Assembly: GCA_022827185.1 (NCBI GenBank)
Contig: JAJDTM010000002.1
Coordinates: 65,560-129,559 of the forward strand
Direction: 5' to 3'
Source: Candidatus Poribacteria bacterium
GTDB lineage: Bacteria > Poribacteria > WGA-4E > WGA-3G
Length of the DNA: 64,000 nucleotides
Shown: positions 52,310 to 61,537 of the stretch, one piece after another
Position numbering within the stretch: the first letter of the stretch is position 1
Layout: every line of letters starts with the position of its first letter
Made by a program: the position numbers and the translations under genes
The notes under the pieces: generated by a model
Seen by the model: only the letters and a program-made list of their open reading frames with translations
Database searches by the model: none
What the model was told of the DNA's origin: nothing

Positions 52310-54343
52310 ATGAAAAAAAACGTCTCTTCAATATGCTTGACGTTCATTTTTCTTTTCACACTCTCTCAACTAAACGCCTTCGCCGAGGACAGTACACGCT
52401 GGCGTTTGCCGGAGGGTGCCAAAGCTCGCCTCGGGAAAGGCAGTATAAAACAAATAGCGTATTCACCGAATGGCAGGCATTTAGCAGCAGCGGGAAGTGC
52501 TGGCATCTGGATCTATGATATGGCAATCCATCACGAAGTGGCACTCCTTACTGAAAGTACAGGACGTATCAGTGGTGCCGCATTCAGTCCAGATGGAAGG
52601 ACTATCGTTAGTGGCTATAACGACGGAAGCATCTTGGTGTGGGATGTTAAAACAGGCAAACGCAAGCAAGTTTTGCCAACCGAACAAGAGTGGGTCAGTA
52701 GTGTAGCGTTCAGTCCAGATGGTAAAATAATCGCAAGTGGCGGTGCATGTATGGAAGGTCTGTGCCCAGGAATCACATTATTGGATAGCCAAACAGGCGA
52801 ACAGCTCAAATCATTTGGGGGAGGCGATACTACTTTGAGCGTATGTTTCAGTCCAGATGGAAAAACGCTTGCCAGTAGTGGAGATGAATGGGACAGCAAC
52901 ATCCGCTTGTGGGATGTTCAGACTGGCGAACTCCTCAAAACTCTCAAAAAACGTACGGCTTTTGAAGATTTTGAGGGTCGCGATGTCAACAGTGTCGTTT
53001 TTAGTCCGGATGGAAATATGATCGCCAGCGGCAGTGGTAATGGAACCATCCGTCTGTGGAATGCACACACGGGTGAATTCATCAAATATCTTGAAGGACA
53101 TACGAAGTCCATCAATAGCGTGGTTTTTAGTCCAAACGGAAATACGCTCATCAGTACTGGCGAGGACGGTGTCTGCTTATGGGATGTCAATACAGGTGAA
53201 TACATTGAAGAAGTTCAAGTTCCTGCGGTCAGCGCAGCTTTCAGTCCAGATGGAAATACGTGCGCGATTACAAGTGAAACAGGTATATCTGTACGGAATG
53301 CTCATACTTTCCAATACCTTAAAAGTCTTACGAGAAACATCGGTTCAGAAGATGAATTCAGAGGAAAAGACATAGGTTCAATCGGAAGTGTGGCTTTCAG
53401 TCCAAATGGGAACATGATTGTTAGTTGTGGAGGCAACAACATCCACCTATGGGATTCCGGCACTAACCAATTCCTCGAAACGTTGATAGGGCATACGGAG
53501 TCTGTCAACAGTGTTGTTTTTAGTCCGGACGGAGAGACAATCGTCAGTGTGAGTGACGACGGGACTATCCGCTTATGGAATGTCAACACACGTAAACCCC
53601 TCAAAACACTGATGGCACATGCGGATTCGGTGAATAGTGTCGTTTTCAGTTCAGACGGGGAGACAATCGCCAGTGCGGGTAACGACAGAACGATCCGCTT
53701 ATGGAACGCCAACACCGGTAAACTTCTAAGAACTCTCACAGGACATATAGAAAACGTTAACACTGTCGCTTTTAGTCCAGATGGAAAGACAATCGCCAGT
53801 GGCAGTGGGAAGTTAGTATATTTGGGAGGGCGTGAGGATTCGGGGACGTGTGTGGGTCAAGAAATTCGCCTATGGAATGCCAACACCGGTGAACTCATCA
53901 AAACTCTCACAGGGCATACGTCCGTAGTCAATAGTGTGGGATTCAGTCCAGACGGAAACACTATCGCCAGTGGCAGTGGGCATTTGATGGGTTATGAAGG
54001 TAAGGCGAGTGCGGGCGAGGAAGTCCGCTTGTGGAATGCCAACACCGGTGAACTCATCAAAACCCTTATAGAGCACAAAGAGGTGGTCTCAAGCGTGGCA
54101 TTCAGTCCAGATGGAAATCTTATCGTTAGTGGAGACTGGTATGATTGGGATGGGTATCTCAGTAGTGGAACCTGGAGCGGTGAAATCCGTGTGTGGGATG
54201 CACACACGGGTGAACATCTCAAAACGCTCACCGGACATACGGGTGGTGTCTCAAGCGTGGCATTCAGTCCAGATGGGAAGACGCTCGCCAGTGGTAGGAC
54301 AGATGGCACGATACTGCTCTGGGACTTCTCCTCACCGCCGTAA
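52310..54343 (+). CDS. Exported WD40-repeat protein, 14 repeats with inserted loops
   Basis: 677 residues. Signal peptide MKKNVSSICLTFIFLFTLSQ ending in NAFA. Then WRLPEGAKARLGKGS and 14 WD40 repeats. Several repeats carry extra loops between strands (for example GKLVYLGGREDSGTCVGQE in repeat 11, GHLMGYEGKASAGEE in 12, and DWYDWDGYLSSGTWSG in 13), all at the same place in the blade, which suggests a shared face for binding. GGAG lies 9 nt before ATG 52310. Closest in the window to the protein at 24227 in its opening motif. Confidence 0.85.
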   Translation: MKKNVSSICLTFIFLFTLSQLNAFAEDSTRWRLPEGAKARLGKGSIKQIAYSPNGRHLAAAGSAGIWIYDMAIHHEVALLTESTGRISGAAFSPDGRTIVSGYNDGSILVWDVKTGKRKQVLPTEQEWVSSVAFSPDGKIIASGGACMEGLCPGITLLDSQTGEQLKSFGGGDTTLSVCFSPDGKTLASSGDEWDSNIRLWDVQTGELLKTLKKRTAFEDFEGRDVNSVVFSPDGNMIASGSGNGTIRLWNAHTGEFIKYLEGHTKSINSVVFSPNGNTLISTGEDGVCLWDVNTGEYIEEVQVPAVSAAFSPDGNTCAITSETGISVRNAHTFQYLKSLTRNIGSEDEFRGKDIGSIGSVAFSPNGNMIVSCGGNNIHLWDSGTNQFLETLIGHTESVNSVVFSPDGETIVSVSDDGTIRLWNVNTRKPLKTLMAHADSVNSVVFSSDGETIASAGNDRTIRLWNANTGKLLRTLTGHIENVNTVAFSPDGKTIASGSGKLVYLGGREDSGTCVGQEIRLWNANTGELIKTLTGHTSVVNSVGFSPDGNTIASGSGHLMGYEGKASAGEEVRLWNANTGELIKTLIEHKEVVSSVAFSPDGNLIVSGDWYDWDGYLSSGTWSGEIRVWDAHTGEHLKTLTGHTGGVSSVAFSPDGKTLASGRTDGTILLWDFSSPP

Positions 54344-54391
54344 CCCGTCTCTATCGCAGCAGATACTAACGCTGACGGTATGATATAAACA

Positions 54392-54483
54392 TAGGATTTA
54401 CGCATCTCCTCTTAAAGTCCCCCTGATAAGGGGGATTTAGGGGGTTAAATATACCGAAATTACTGCTTTCTGCGTAAGTCCTA
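54392..54483. mobile_element. MITE-like element with TAGGATTTACGCA ends
   Basis: 92 nt with 13-bp inverted ends (54392-54404 and 54471-54483, one mismatch) and an inner CCCCCT/AGGGGG hairpin followed by GATTTAGGGGG. Same end motif and size as the element at 37737-37829. No coding sequence. Confidence 0.75.
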
Positions 54484-54526
54484 ATTCCGATAAATCACGC
54501 GATACCGACGAAACAGGAGATAAACA

Positions 54527-55264
54527 ATGAACGTTCTACTGATAGGGGGTTCGGGACACGTCGGAACAATGACGCTCCCTTATATGAAGAGTCATCACAA
54601 TTTCCGAGTGCTTGATGTTAACCCGCCCAAAGACACATCTATAGATTACATCCAAGGCTCCGTTACCGACCCCGACATCGTTCAAGAAGCGTTGAAAGGG
54701 ATGGATACGTTTGTCTATATGGTGATGCTTCAACCGACGAGCGACCGGTCCTCTGTCGCGGATTTCAGCGACATTGTTGCGAACTACGAGGTAAACGCTA
54801 AGGGACTGCACATCGTGCTACACGCTGCGAAAGAGGCAGGTATTCGGCACGCCGTCTACACAAGCACTTTCACCGTGCATGAGCGGACGCGCAATAATTT
54901 TCCGTACGAAGATGTCGTGCCGCGCGATAACCCAGGGGTTTATGGATTAACCAAGGGATTTGGTGAACAGGTCTGCGAATACTTTTCTCGGGAACACGGT
55001 ATGTCGCTTATCGCTTTGCGAATTACGGGTCCCTCTACACGCGAACAGTGGCTTGAGCGTTACAACCAACCAAAAGAGGCATCCGTGCATATCTGGTGGA
55101 CAGATGAGGAAGACTTAGCAACTGCCTATCTCGCTGCCATTTCGGTTGAACATGAAGGCTTTGACGCTTTCTTTATTGCAGGAGACCATGAGCAGAAGGA
55201 GATTAACCTCTCAAAAGCGAAACGCCTGCTCGGTTGGGAACCGTTGACGCATACACGTGTGTGA
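54527..55264 (+). CDS. NAD-dependent epimerase/dehydratase family protein
   Basis: 245 residues, an extended-SDR fold shorter than the typical 300. Cofactor motif LLIGGSGHVG at the N-terminus, catalytic Tyr and Lys in VYGLTKGFGE (YxxxK), and LALRITGPS-like region (IALRITGPSTRE). The C-terminal part ends AKRLLGWEPLTH, as in sugar-nucleotide epimerases. The substrate is probably a nucleotide sugar or related metabolite. CAGGAGATAAACA precedes the ATG. It is followed 30 nt later by an exported WD40 gene. Confidence 0.82.
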   Translation: MNVLLIGGSGHVGTMTLPYMKSHHNFRVLDVNPPKDTSIDYIQGSVTDPDIVQEALKGMDTFVYMVMLQPTSDRSSVADFSDIVANYEVNAKGLHIVLHAAKEAGIRHAVYTSTFTVHERTRNNFPYEDVVPRDNPGVYGLTKGFGEQVCEYFSREHGMSLIALRITGPSTREQWLERYNQPKEASVHIWWTDEEDLATAYLAAISVEHEGFDAFFIAGDHEQKEINLSKAKRLLGWEPLTHTRV

Positions 55265-55294
55265 AAGACGCTATAGATAAGGAGAGCCTTCACA

Positions 55295-57175
55295 ATGAAA
55301 ACAAGGCTACTCTTCATTTTTCTGACGCTTATTCTCATCTCAATCCTATCTTTACCCAATGCCTTTCCCCAAGAGTATACACAGTGGGAACTTCCTGACG
55401 GTGCTATTGCGCGGCTCGGTAAAGGTGGCGTAGGTGAGATACAATACGCTCCTGATGGCAGGCTTCTCGCCGTGGCAAATCGTATCGGTATTTGGCTCTA
55501 CGATGCAACAACCCTTCAAGAGGCTGCCTTCCTTACAGGAGATACGGATGGGATTATCAGCATGGCGTTTAGTCCGGATGGACGTACTTTCGCAATTGGA
55601 ATTGGCGATGGAACTATCCAAATCTGGGATACAATCATCGGCGCGCGTAAGACAACACTCGTAGGACACGTAAATGGAATCTTCGGTATATCGTTCAGCC
55701 CGGATGGAAATACTATCGTTAGTGGAAGTAGCGACGGTACCGTTCGACTCTGGGATGCACACACCGGAGAACACAAGAGAACTCTCACCGGACATACGGA
55801 TTGGGTCTGGAGCGTAGCGTTTAGTCCGGATGGAAATATCGTCGCCAGTGGAGATAGCAATGGTGACATCCATCTCTGGAACGCAAACACCGGCAAGCAC
55901 CAAAAAACGCTGACTGGACATAAGCGATATGTCCTTAGTATGGCATTTAGTCTTGATGGCCGGACACTCGCAAGTGGAGGCGAAGACAATACTGTCCGAC
56001 TTTGGGATACAATCACAGGTGCTCACAAGAAAACGTTGACAGAACACACAGGCACAGTTGACAAGGTCGTGTTTAGTCCGGATGGCAGCACCTTTGCGAG
56101 CGCGAGTGGAGACATCCGACTCTGGGACGCAAACACCGGCACACACAAGATGACGCTCAAAGGGCATCTTGGAGGCATCAATAGCGTAGCATTCAGCCCT
56201 GATGGGAACACTATTGTCACAGGCGGTGATGGTAACATTCGACTCTGGGATGCAAATACCGGAAAACACAAGAACACCCTTTCTGGACATACGTCCATGG
56301 TCAGAAGTATAGCGTTCAGCCCAGATGGAAATACCATTGTTACAGGGAACTTCGATAGCACGATACGCCTCTGGGACGCACACACCCGAAAACACAAGAT
56401 GACGCTCACGGGAAATACGTGGGATGTTCAGAGCGTGGCGTTTAGTCCGGACGGGAATAGAATCGCCAGCGGGAATTATGATGGTAATGCTCGTCTCTGG
56501 GACGCACACACCGGAAAACAAATAACAACGCTTACCGGACATACAGAGGGGATCAATAGCGTGGTATTCAGTCCGGATGGCGGGACGGTTGCCAGTGGTA
56601 GTGAAGACGATACCGTCCGACTTTGGGACGCACACACCGGAAAACACAAGAAAACACTCATCGGACATACAGAAGATGTCCAGAGTGTCGCTTTCAGTCC
56701 TAATGGGAAAATAATCGCTACCGGATGTTATGATGGCACCATCCATCTCTGGGATGCAAAAACAGGCGTGCAGAAAAAAACGCTTATTGGGCATACAAAA
56801 AATATTTGGAGTGTAACCTTCAGCCCAGATGGAAATACGATTGCCAGTGGCAGCGGCGACGGCACTATCCGACTCTGGAACGCAAATACGGGTGAACACG
56901 AGAATACCCTGACTACTAACGATAAGCAAAGTGCTTTCAGTGTGGCGTTTAGTCCCGGTAGGCGCAGACGCATACTTGCCAGCGGCCATGAAGATGGTAC
57001 CACCCGTCTATGGGATGCAGATACCCGTATACATATCACAACACTCACTGGACATGCGTCCAGAGTTTGGAGTGTAGCCTTCAACCCAGATGGACGCATA
57101 CTTGCCAGCGGCAGTGGCGATGGCACCGTCCTTCTGTGGGGATTGACCCCTTCAGCATCACAGCTCTCACGATAA
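55295..57175 (+). CDS. Exported WD40-repeat protein, 14 repeats
   Basis: 626 residues. Signal peptide MKTRLLFIFLTLILISILSL ending in NAF, then WELPDGAIARLGKGG and 14 repeats of about 42 residues, nearly regular (SPDGNTIVSG and RLWDAHTGKHK are repeated). Regularity and high similarity between blades 3-12 point to recent internal duplication. Repeat 13 has an odd SPGRRRRIL insertion in place of SPDG. The chain ends shortly after the last blade, with no anchor. GGAGAGCC precedes the ATG. First of three tandem exported WD40 genes. Confidence 0.85.
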   Translation: MKTRLLFIFLTLILISILSLPNAFPQEYTQWELPDGAIARLGKGGVGEIQYAPDGRLLAVANRIGIWLYDATTLQEAAFLTGDTDGIISMAFSPDGRTFAIGIGDGTIQIWDTIIGARKTTLVGHVNGIFGISFSPDGNTIVSGSSDGTVRLWDAHTGEHKRTLTGHTDWVWSVAFSPDGNIVASGDSNGDIHLWNANTGKHQKTLTGHKRYVLSMAFSLDGRTLASGGEDNTVRLWDTITGAHKKTLTEHTGTVDKVVFSPDGSTFASASGDIRLWDANTGTHKMTLKGHLGGINSVAFSPDGNTIVTGGDGNIRLWDANTGKHKNTLSGHTSMVRSIAFSPDGNTIVTGNFDSTIRLWDAHTRKHKMTLTGNTWDVQSVAFSPDGNRIASGNYDGNARLWDAHTGKQITTLTGHTEGINSVVFSPDGGTVASGSEDDTVRLWDAHTGKHKKTLIGHTEDVQSVAFSPNGKIIATGCYDGTIHLWDAKTGVQKKTLIGHTKNIWSVTFSPDGNTIASGSGDGTIRLWNANTGEHENTLTTNDKQSAFSVAFSPGRRRRILASGHEDGTTRLWDADTRIHITTLTGHASRVWSVAFNPDGRILASGSGDGTVLLWGLTPSASQLSR

Positions 57176-57220
57176 ACATCCGGTATTGTTGATCCGTTTT
57201 ATCAAAAAGGAAACCTGGTA

Positions 57221-59107
57221 ATGGGGAAAACACTATTTTCAATTCTCTTGACGCTTATTTTCCTCTCAACCCTACTCATATTCGACACCTTTGCCCAAGA
57301 CTATCCGCAGTGGGAACTCCCTGACGGTGCTATTGCGCGAATCGGGAAAGGTGAAATACGAGGCATACAATACGCTTCGGACGGCAGGTTTCTTGCTGTG
57401 GCGAGTAGTCTCGGTATTTGGATCTACGACACAGGGACCCTTCGAGAGACCGCTCTGTTCACTGGAGGGACAGAAGGGATGTCCTGCATGGCACTGAGTC
57501 CCGATGGACGGACTTTTGCGGTTGGGAGCGGTAACGGCAATATTCACCTATTGGACAGGGTTACGGGTGTGCAGAAAACAACACTCATAGGACACACAGA
57601 TGGGATTTTCAGCATAGCGTTCAGTCCTGATGGAGGGACGATCGCGAGTGCAAGTAGTGACAGCACCATCGGACTCTGGAACGCAGATACTGGTGAACAG
57701 AAAACAACGCTCTCTGGAGATGGGAATAGGGTTTTCAGTGTGGCATTCAGTCCAGATGGAGAAACAGTCGTAAGTGGGAATGAAGACGGCACTATCCGAC
57801 TTTGGGACGTGAATATCGGTGAACACAAAATAACGCTTGCAGGGCATACGCGTGGTGTCAATAGCGTCGTGTTCAGTCCTGATGGAAAAATAGTCGTAAG
57901 TGGGAGTGCAGACGGCACTATCCGACTTTGGGACGCTATTACAGGTGCACACAAAAAAACGCTTACCGCGCACAACGATTTTCCGGTCAATAGCATCGTA
58001 TTCGGTCCTGATGGTCGCACTTTTGCGAGTGGCAGTAGCGACAATACCATCCGACTCTGGGACATAAATACCGGTGAACACAAGTACACGCTTACTGGAC
58101 ATAAGCGGTATATCGACAGTGTGGCATTCAGTCCCGATGGAAAAACAATCGCTACGGGGAGTGCAGACGGCACCCTCCGATTTTGGGACGCACACACCGG
58201 AAAACACAAAACAACACTCACAGGATATATGGATGCGGTTCGGAGTGTAGCGTTCAGTCCCGATGGAAAAACAATCGCTACTGGACATTACCTTGGCACT
58301 CTCCGACTCTGGGACGCGCACACCGGGAAACATAAAAGCACCTTTACTGAGGATATCTGGGGGGCTTGGAGCGTAGCGTTTAGTTCCGATGGGAATACGA
58401 TCGCTACGAGTGGGGATCATAGGAATATCGTCAAACTCTGGGACGCACGGACAGAAAAACACAAAACAACACTTAAAGGGCACACATCTCGGGTCGTCAG
58501 TGTGGCATTCAGTTCCGACGGAGATACGATCGTTACAGGAAGTTACGATCACACTGCCCACCTGTGGGACGCAAACACCGGAAAACACAAAAGCACACTC
58601 AGCGGCCATACGTGGGGTGTCGAGAGCGTGGCGTTCAGTCCCGATGGCAATACGATCGCTACGGCGAGTGGTGATGACACTATCCGACTTTGGGATACGA
58701 AAATGGGCACGCACCAAAAAACGCTCACGGGACATACAGGTACGGTCCGGAGTGTAGCGTTTAGTCCCGATGGGAATACGATTGCTACCGGAGGTGGCGA
58801 TGGGACTGTCCGCCTCTGGGACGCAAATACGGGTGAACAGAAGCACACGCTTACTGGTAACACACAAAACATTTTCAGCGTGATATTCAGTCCCGATGGA
58901 CGTATACTTGCCAGTGGCAGTGATGATGGCACCGTTCGTTTATGGGACGCGAATACTGGTATATACATAACGACATTCACTGGACACGTATCCAACGTTA
59001 GGAGTGTGGTCTTTAGTCCCGATGGACGTATACTTGCCAGCGGAAGTGATGATCGTACAGTATTGCTGTGGGAGTTGATACCCTCAACATCACAATCCTC
59101 GCGGTGA
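57221..59107 (+). CDS. Exported WD40-repeat protein, 14 repeats
   Basis: 628 residues. Signal peptide MGKTLFSILLTLIFLSTLL ending in FAQ, then WELPDGAIARIGKGE and 14 repeats. The last two repeats (ASGSDDGTVRLWDANTG and ASGSDDRTVLLWEL) are nearly the same. Repeat 5 carries the variant TLTAHNDFP found also in the next paralogue. AAAGGAAACCTGGTA precedes the ATG. The 45-nt spacer has features in common with the next spacer (a TGTTGAT or CGTTGAT and TTTTAYCAAAA), so the leaders were duplicated with the genes. Confidence 0.85.
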   Translation: MGKTLFSILLTLIFLSTLLIFDTFAQDYPQWELPDGAIARIGKGEIRGIQYASDGRFLAVASSLGIWIYDTGTLRETALFTGGTEGMSCMALSPDGRTFAVGSGNGNIHLLDRVTGVQKTTLIGHTDGIFSIAFSPDGGTIASASSDSTIGLWNADTGEQKTTLSGDGNRVFSVAFSPDGETVVSGNEDGTIRLWDVNIGEHKITLAGHTRGVNSVVFSPDGKIVVSGSADGTIRLWDAITGAHKKTLTAHNDFPVNSIVFGPDGRTFASGSSDNTIRLWDINTGEHKYTLTGHKRYIDSVAFSPDGKTIATGSADGTLRFWDAHTGKHKTTLTGYMDAVRSVAFSPDGKTIATGHYLGTLRLWDAHTGKHKSTFTEDIWGAWSVAFSSDGNTIATSGDHRNIVKLWDARTEKHKTTLKGHTSRVVSVAFSSDGDTIVTGSYDHTAHLWDANTGKHKSTLSGHTWGVESVAFSPDGNTIATASGDDTIRLWDTKMGTHQKTLTGHTGTVRSVAFSPDGNTIATGGGDGTVRLWDANTGEQKHTLTGNTQNIFSVIFSPDGRILASGSDDGTVRLWDANTGIYITTFTGHVSNVRSVVFSPDGRILASGSDDRTVLLWELIPSTSQSSR

Positions 59108-59164
59108 ACGCTTGGTATCGTTGATTGGTAAAGGATCTGTTTTACCAAAAGGGAAAATTTGATA

Positions 59165-61060
59165 ATGAGGAAAACACTATTTTCAATTCCTTTGATGCTT
59201 ATTCTCGTCTCAACCCTGTTTTTATCCAACACCTTCGCCCAAGGCTACACACGGTGGGAACTCCCTGAAGGTGCCATCGCGCGATTAGGAAAAGGTGGAA
59301 TCAATAAAATTCAGTATTCTCCTGACAATAGATTTTTGGCAGTAGCAAGTACTATCGGCATCTGGATCTACGATGCAGTTACGCTTCAAGAGGTCCTCCT
59401 CTTTGCTGGAAATACGAACGGGATTTCTTGTGTGTCGCTGAGTCCGAATGGGCGCACTTTTGCTGTTGGCACCGGTCAGGTTCTCCAACTCTGGGATACC
59501 ATCCTCGGCGAGCATCAGGCAACACTCACTGGACATACGAATGGGATATTCGATGTAGTGTTCAGTTCAGATGGACAGACTATCGCAACTGGCAGCAGTG
59601 ACGGTACGATCCGCCTCTGGGACACACATACTGGAGAGCAAAAAAAAACATTCGCAAAAGGGGACAACTGGATTAATCGTGTCGCGCTGAGCCCGGATGG
59701 GAAAATAGTTGCCGGCGGCAGCAATGATGGCACCCTTAACATCTGGAGCGTAACGACTGGCGAACACAAGAAAACACTCACAGGGCATGGGCGCTGGATT
59801 AATGCTGTAGCCTTCAGTCTGGATGGGCAGGTGCTCGTAAGTGGCGGCGATGACGGGAACATCCGAATGTGGGATGTGCGCACAGGCGCCCAGAAGAAAA
59901 CGCTTACCGCGCACAACAAGTTTTCGGTCAATAGCATCGTATTCAGTCCTGATGGGCGCACTTTTGCGAGTGGCGGTGGCGACAACACCATCGGGCTTTG
60001 GGACGCAAATACCAGCGAACACAAGAAGACACTCACAGGGCATCCCGGAGGTGTCAGTAGCGTAGCGTTTAGTCCAGACAGCAACACTATTGTTAGCGGT
60101 GGGGCTGGGAGTATTCGCTTCTGGGATACAAATACCGGTGAACACAAGAAAACGATCTTCGGACATAGTGGTATGGTGAGAAGCATCGCGTTCAGTCCGG
60201 ATGGCACTATCCTCGCAAGTGGGAATTACGAGAGTACGGTCCACCTCTGGGATACGACGACCGGTGAACACAAAATGACGTTCACTGGAAATACTTGGGA
60301 CGTTCAGAGTGTGGCGTTCAGTCCAGATGACACCATCCTCGCAAGTGGGAATTATGATGGTAATATCCGCCTCTGGGACACAACAACCGGCAAACGGATA
60401 AGGACGCTTGAGGGGCATACTGAGGGCATCAATAGTGTGGTGTTCAGTCCAGATGGCAAGACCCTCGCAAGTGGAAGTGAGGACGACACTCTTCGCGTGT
60501 GGGATGTCCATACCGGCGAACACAAAATGACCTTCTCTGGACATGATGTCCATACCAGAGAACAGAAGCAGGATCGCTCTGAGTATGCCGAAGAAGTTTA
60601 TAGCACGGCATTCAGTCCAGATGGAAAAACTCTCGCAAGTGGGCATTACGATGGAACGATACATCTTTGGGATACCGATACGGGCGAGCATAAGATAGCA
60701 CTCATTGAGCATACGCGGACGGTTTGGAGCGTCACCTTCAGTCCAGATGGAAAAACTCTCGCAAGTGGGAGCGGGGACGAGACGATATGCCTCTGGAACG
60801 CAGTGACCGGCACACATCAGATAACGCTCACACCTTCCGCGGGAACGGTTTTTAGCGTGGTGTTCAGTCCAGATGGAAAAACTCTCGCAAGTGGAAACGA
60901 CGACAATACGTTACACCTCTGGGATGTAGAGACCAATAAACTGATAAAGATCTTCCCAGGACATTCACGACGGATCTGGCAGGTCGCGTTCAGTCCTGAT
61001 GGGAAAACACTTGCCAGCGGCAGCGGGGACGGCACGGTGTTACTGTGGCGGCTGCGTTGA
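59165..61060 (+). CDS. Exported WD40-repeat protein, 14 repeats with a degenerate insert
   Basis: 631 residues. Signal peptide MRKTLFSIPLMLILVSTLFL ending in FAQ, then WELPEGAIARLGKGG and 14 repeats. Between repeats 10 and 11 there is an insert of about 14 residues (HDVHTREQKQDRSE) which repeats part of the previous strand (WDVHTGEHK), a partial blade duplication. ATG at 59165 matches the N-termini of the two upstream paralogues; the in-frame TTG at 59159 is less likely. Ends with LLWRLR. Third of the exported tandem trio. Confidence 0.85.
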   Translation: MRKTLFSIPLMLILVSTLFLSNTFAQGYTRWELPEGAIARLGKGGINKIQYSPDNRFLAVASTIGIWIYDAVTLQEVLLFAGNTNGISCVSLSPNGRTFAVGTGQVLQLWDTILGEHQATLTGHTNGIFDVVFSSDGQTIATGSSDGTIRLWDTHTGEQKKTFAKGDNWINRVALSPDGKIVAGGSNDGTLNIWSVTTGEHKKTLTGHGRWINAVAFSLDGQVLVSGGDDGNIRMWDVRTGAQKKTLTAHNKFSVNSIVFSPDGRTFASGGGDNTIGLWDANTSEHKKTLTGHPGGVSSVAFSPDSNTIVSGGAGSIRFWDTNTGEHKKTIFGHSGMVRSIAFSPDGTILASGNYESTVHLWDTTTGEHKMTFTGNTWDVQSVAFSPDDTILASGNYDGNIRLWDTTTGKRIRTLEGHTEGINSVVFSPDGKTLASGSEDDTLRVWDVHTGEHKMTFSGHDVHTREQKQDRSEYAEEVYSTAFSPDGKTLASGHYDGTIHLWDTDTGEHKIALIEHTRTVWSVTFSPDGKTLASGSGDETICLWNAVTGTHQITLTPSAGTVFSVVFSPDGKTLASGNDDNTLHLWDVETNKLIKIFPGHSRRIWQVAFSPDGKTLASGSGDGTVLLWRLR

Positions 61061-61083
61061 TACTGATTGGGCGACTCCGTAAT

Positions 61084-61112
61084 TTGACAAAAACTTGATT
61101 GTATGATACAAT
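61084..61112 (+). promoter_or_regulatory. Consensus sigma70 promoter before a small gene
   Basis: TTGACA at 61084-61089 (perfect), 17-nt spacer, TACAAT at 61107-61112. The same two boxes and spacer length occur at 37202-37230. The ATG at 61103 falls within this promoter, arguing for a later start. Confidence 0.6.
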
Positions 61113-61162
61113 ATAATACGGCAAAATTAAAAGAACTTATTGAGGGGATTGAGGGGATTCAA

Positions 61163-61408
61163 ATGAAAGACAAAATTGACCCACGCATGGACCCTGTTTT
61201 AGAAGAGTGCTATCGGATGAAAGAAGAATTTGCTGCCCAATTCAACTCCGCACAAGAACTCTACGGTTATTTGAAGGCAGAACAAAAAAAATCAAAGCAC
61301 TCGGTTGGAAATATCTCCCTCCACCGCAGCCCCGAACCAAGCATAATAAGAAGGATTGACCTATTCACTCGGAACCCGTTAGAATTCACTGAGTTTTTGT
61401 TTTTGTGA
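61163..61408 (+). CDS. Small hypothetical protein
   Basis: 81 residues, not recognised. Begins MKDKIDPRMDPVLEECYRMK and is mostly charged and helical (EEFAAQFNSAQELYGYLKAE); the last 35 residues differ in character (HRSPEPSIIRRIDLFTRNP). ATG 61163 has GAGGGG 6 nt upstream, within a duplicated ATTGAGGGG unit. An upstream in-frame ATG at 61103 lies inside the promoter spacer and would not be transcribed from it. A frameshift around codon 55 is possible but cannot be proven. Confidence 0.5.
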   Translation: MKDKIDPRMDPVLEECYRMKEEFAAQFNSAQELYGYLKAEQKKSKHSVGNISLHRSPEPSIIRRIDLFTRNPLEFTEFLFL

Positions 61409-61537
61409 GCATCCCCATGGGGCAAGGTACTGTGCTTCGCAAAAAATTAAAAAACATAGAATAGCAAAATAATTCTGATATAACAATTTTCAGACTTGCT
61501 TGTATTGTTTATTTTTTAAGGTAAGGAAAAATTGTCT

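Noticed and set aside
55352..56989. A 545-codon open frame on the minus strand
   Set aside because: It is antisense to the exported WD40 gene. The regular repeats of that gene keep the opposite frame open; similar long antisense frames occur at 57548-58867 and 59567-60817. No independent ribosome site or domain.
55650..57120. Regular 126-nt spaced repeats as a possible CRISPR array
   Set aside because: The period corresponds to WD40 blades in an open reading frame; there are no conserved short repeats with unique spacers and no cas genes.
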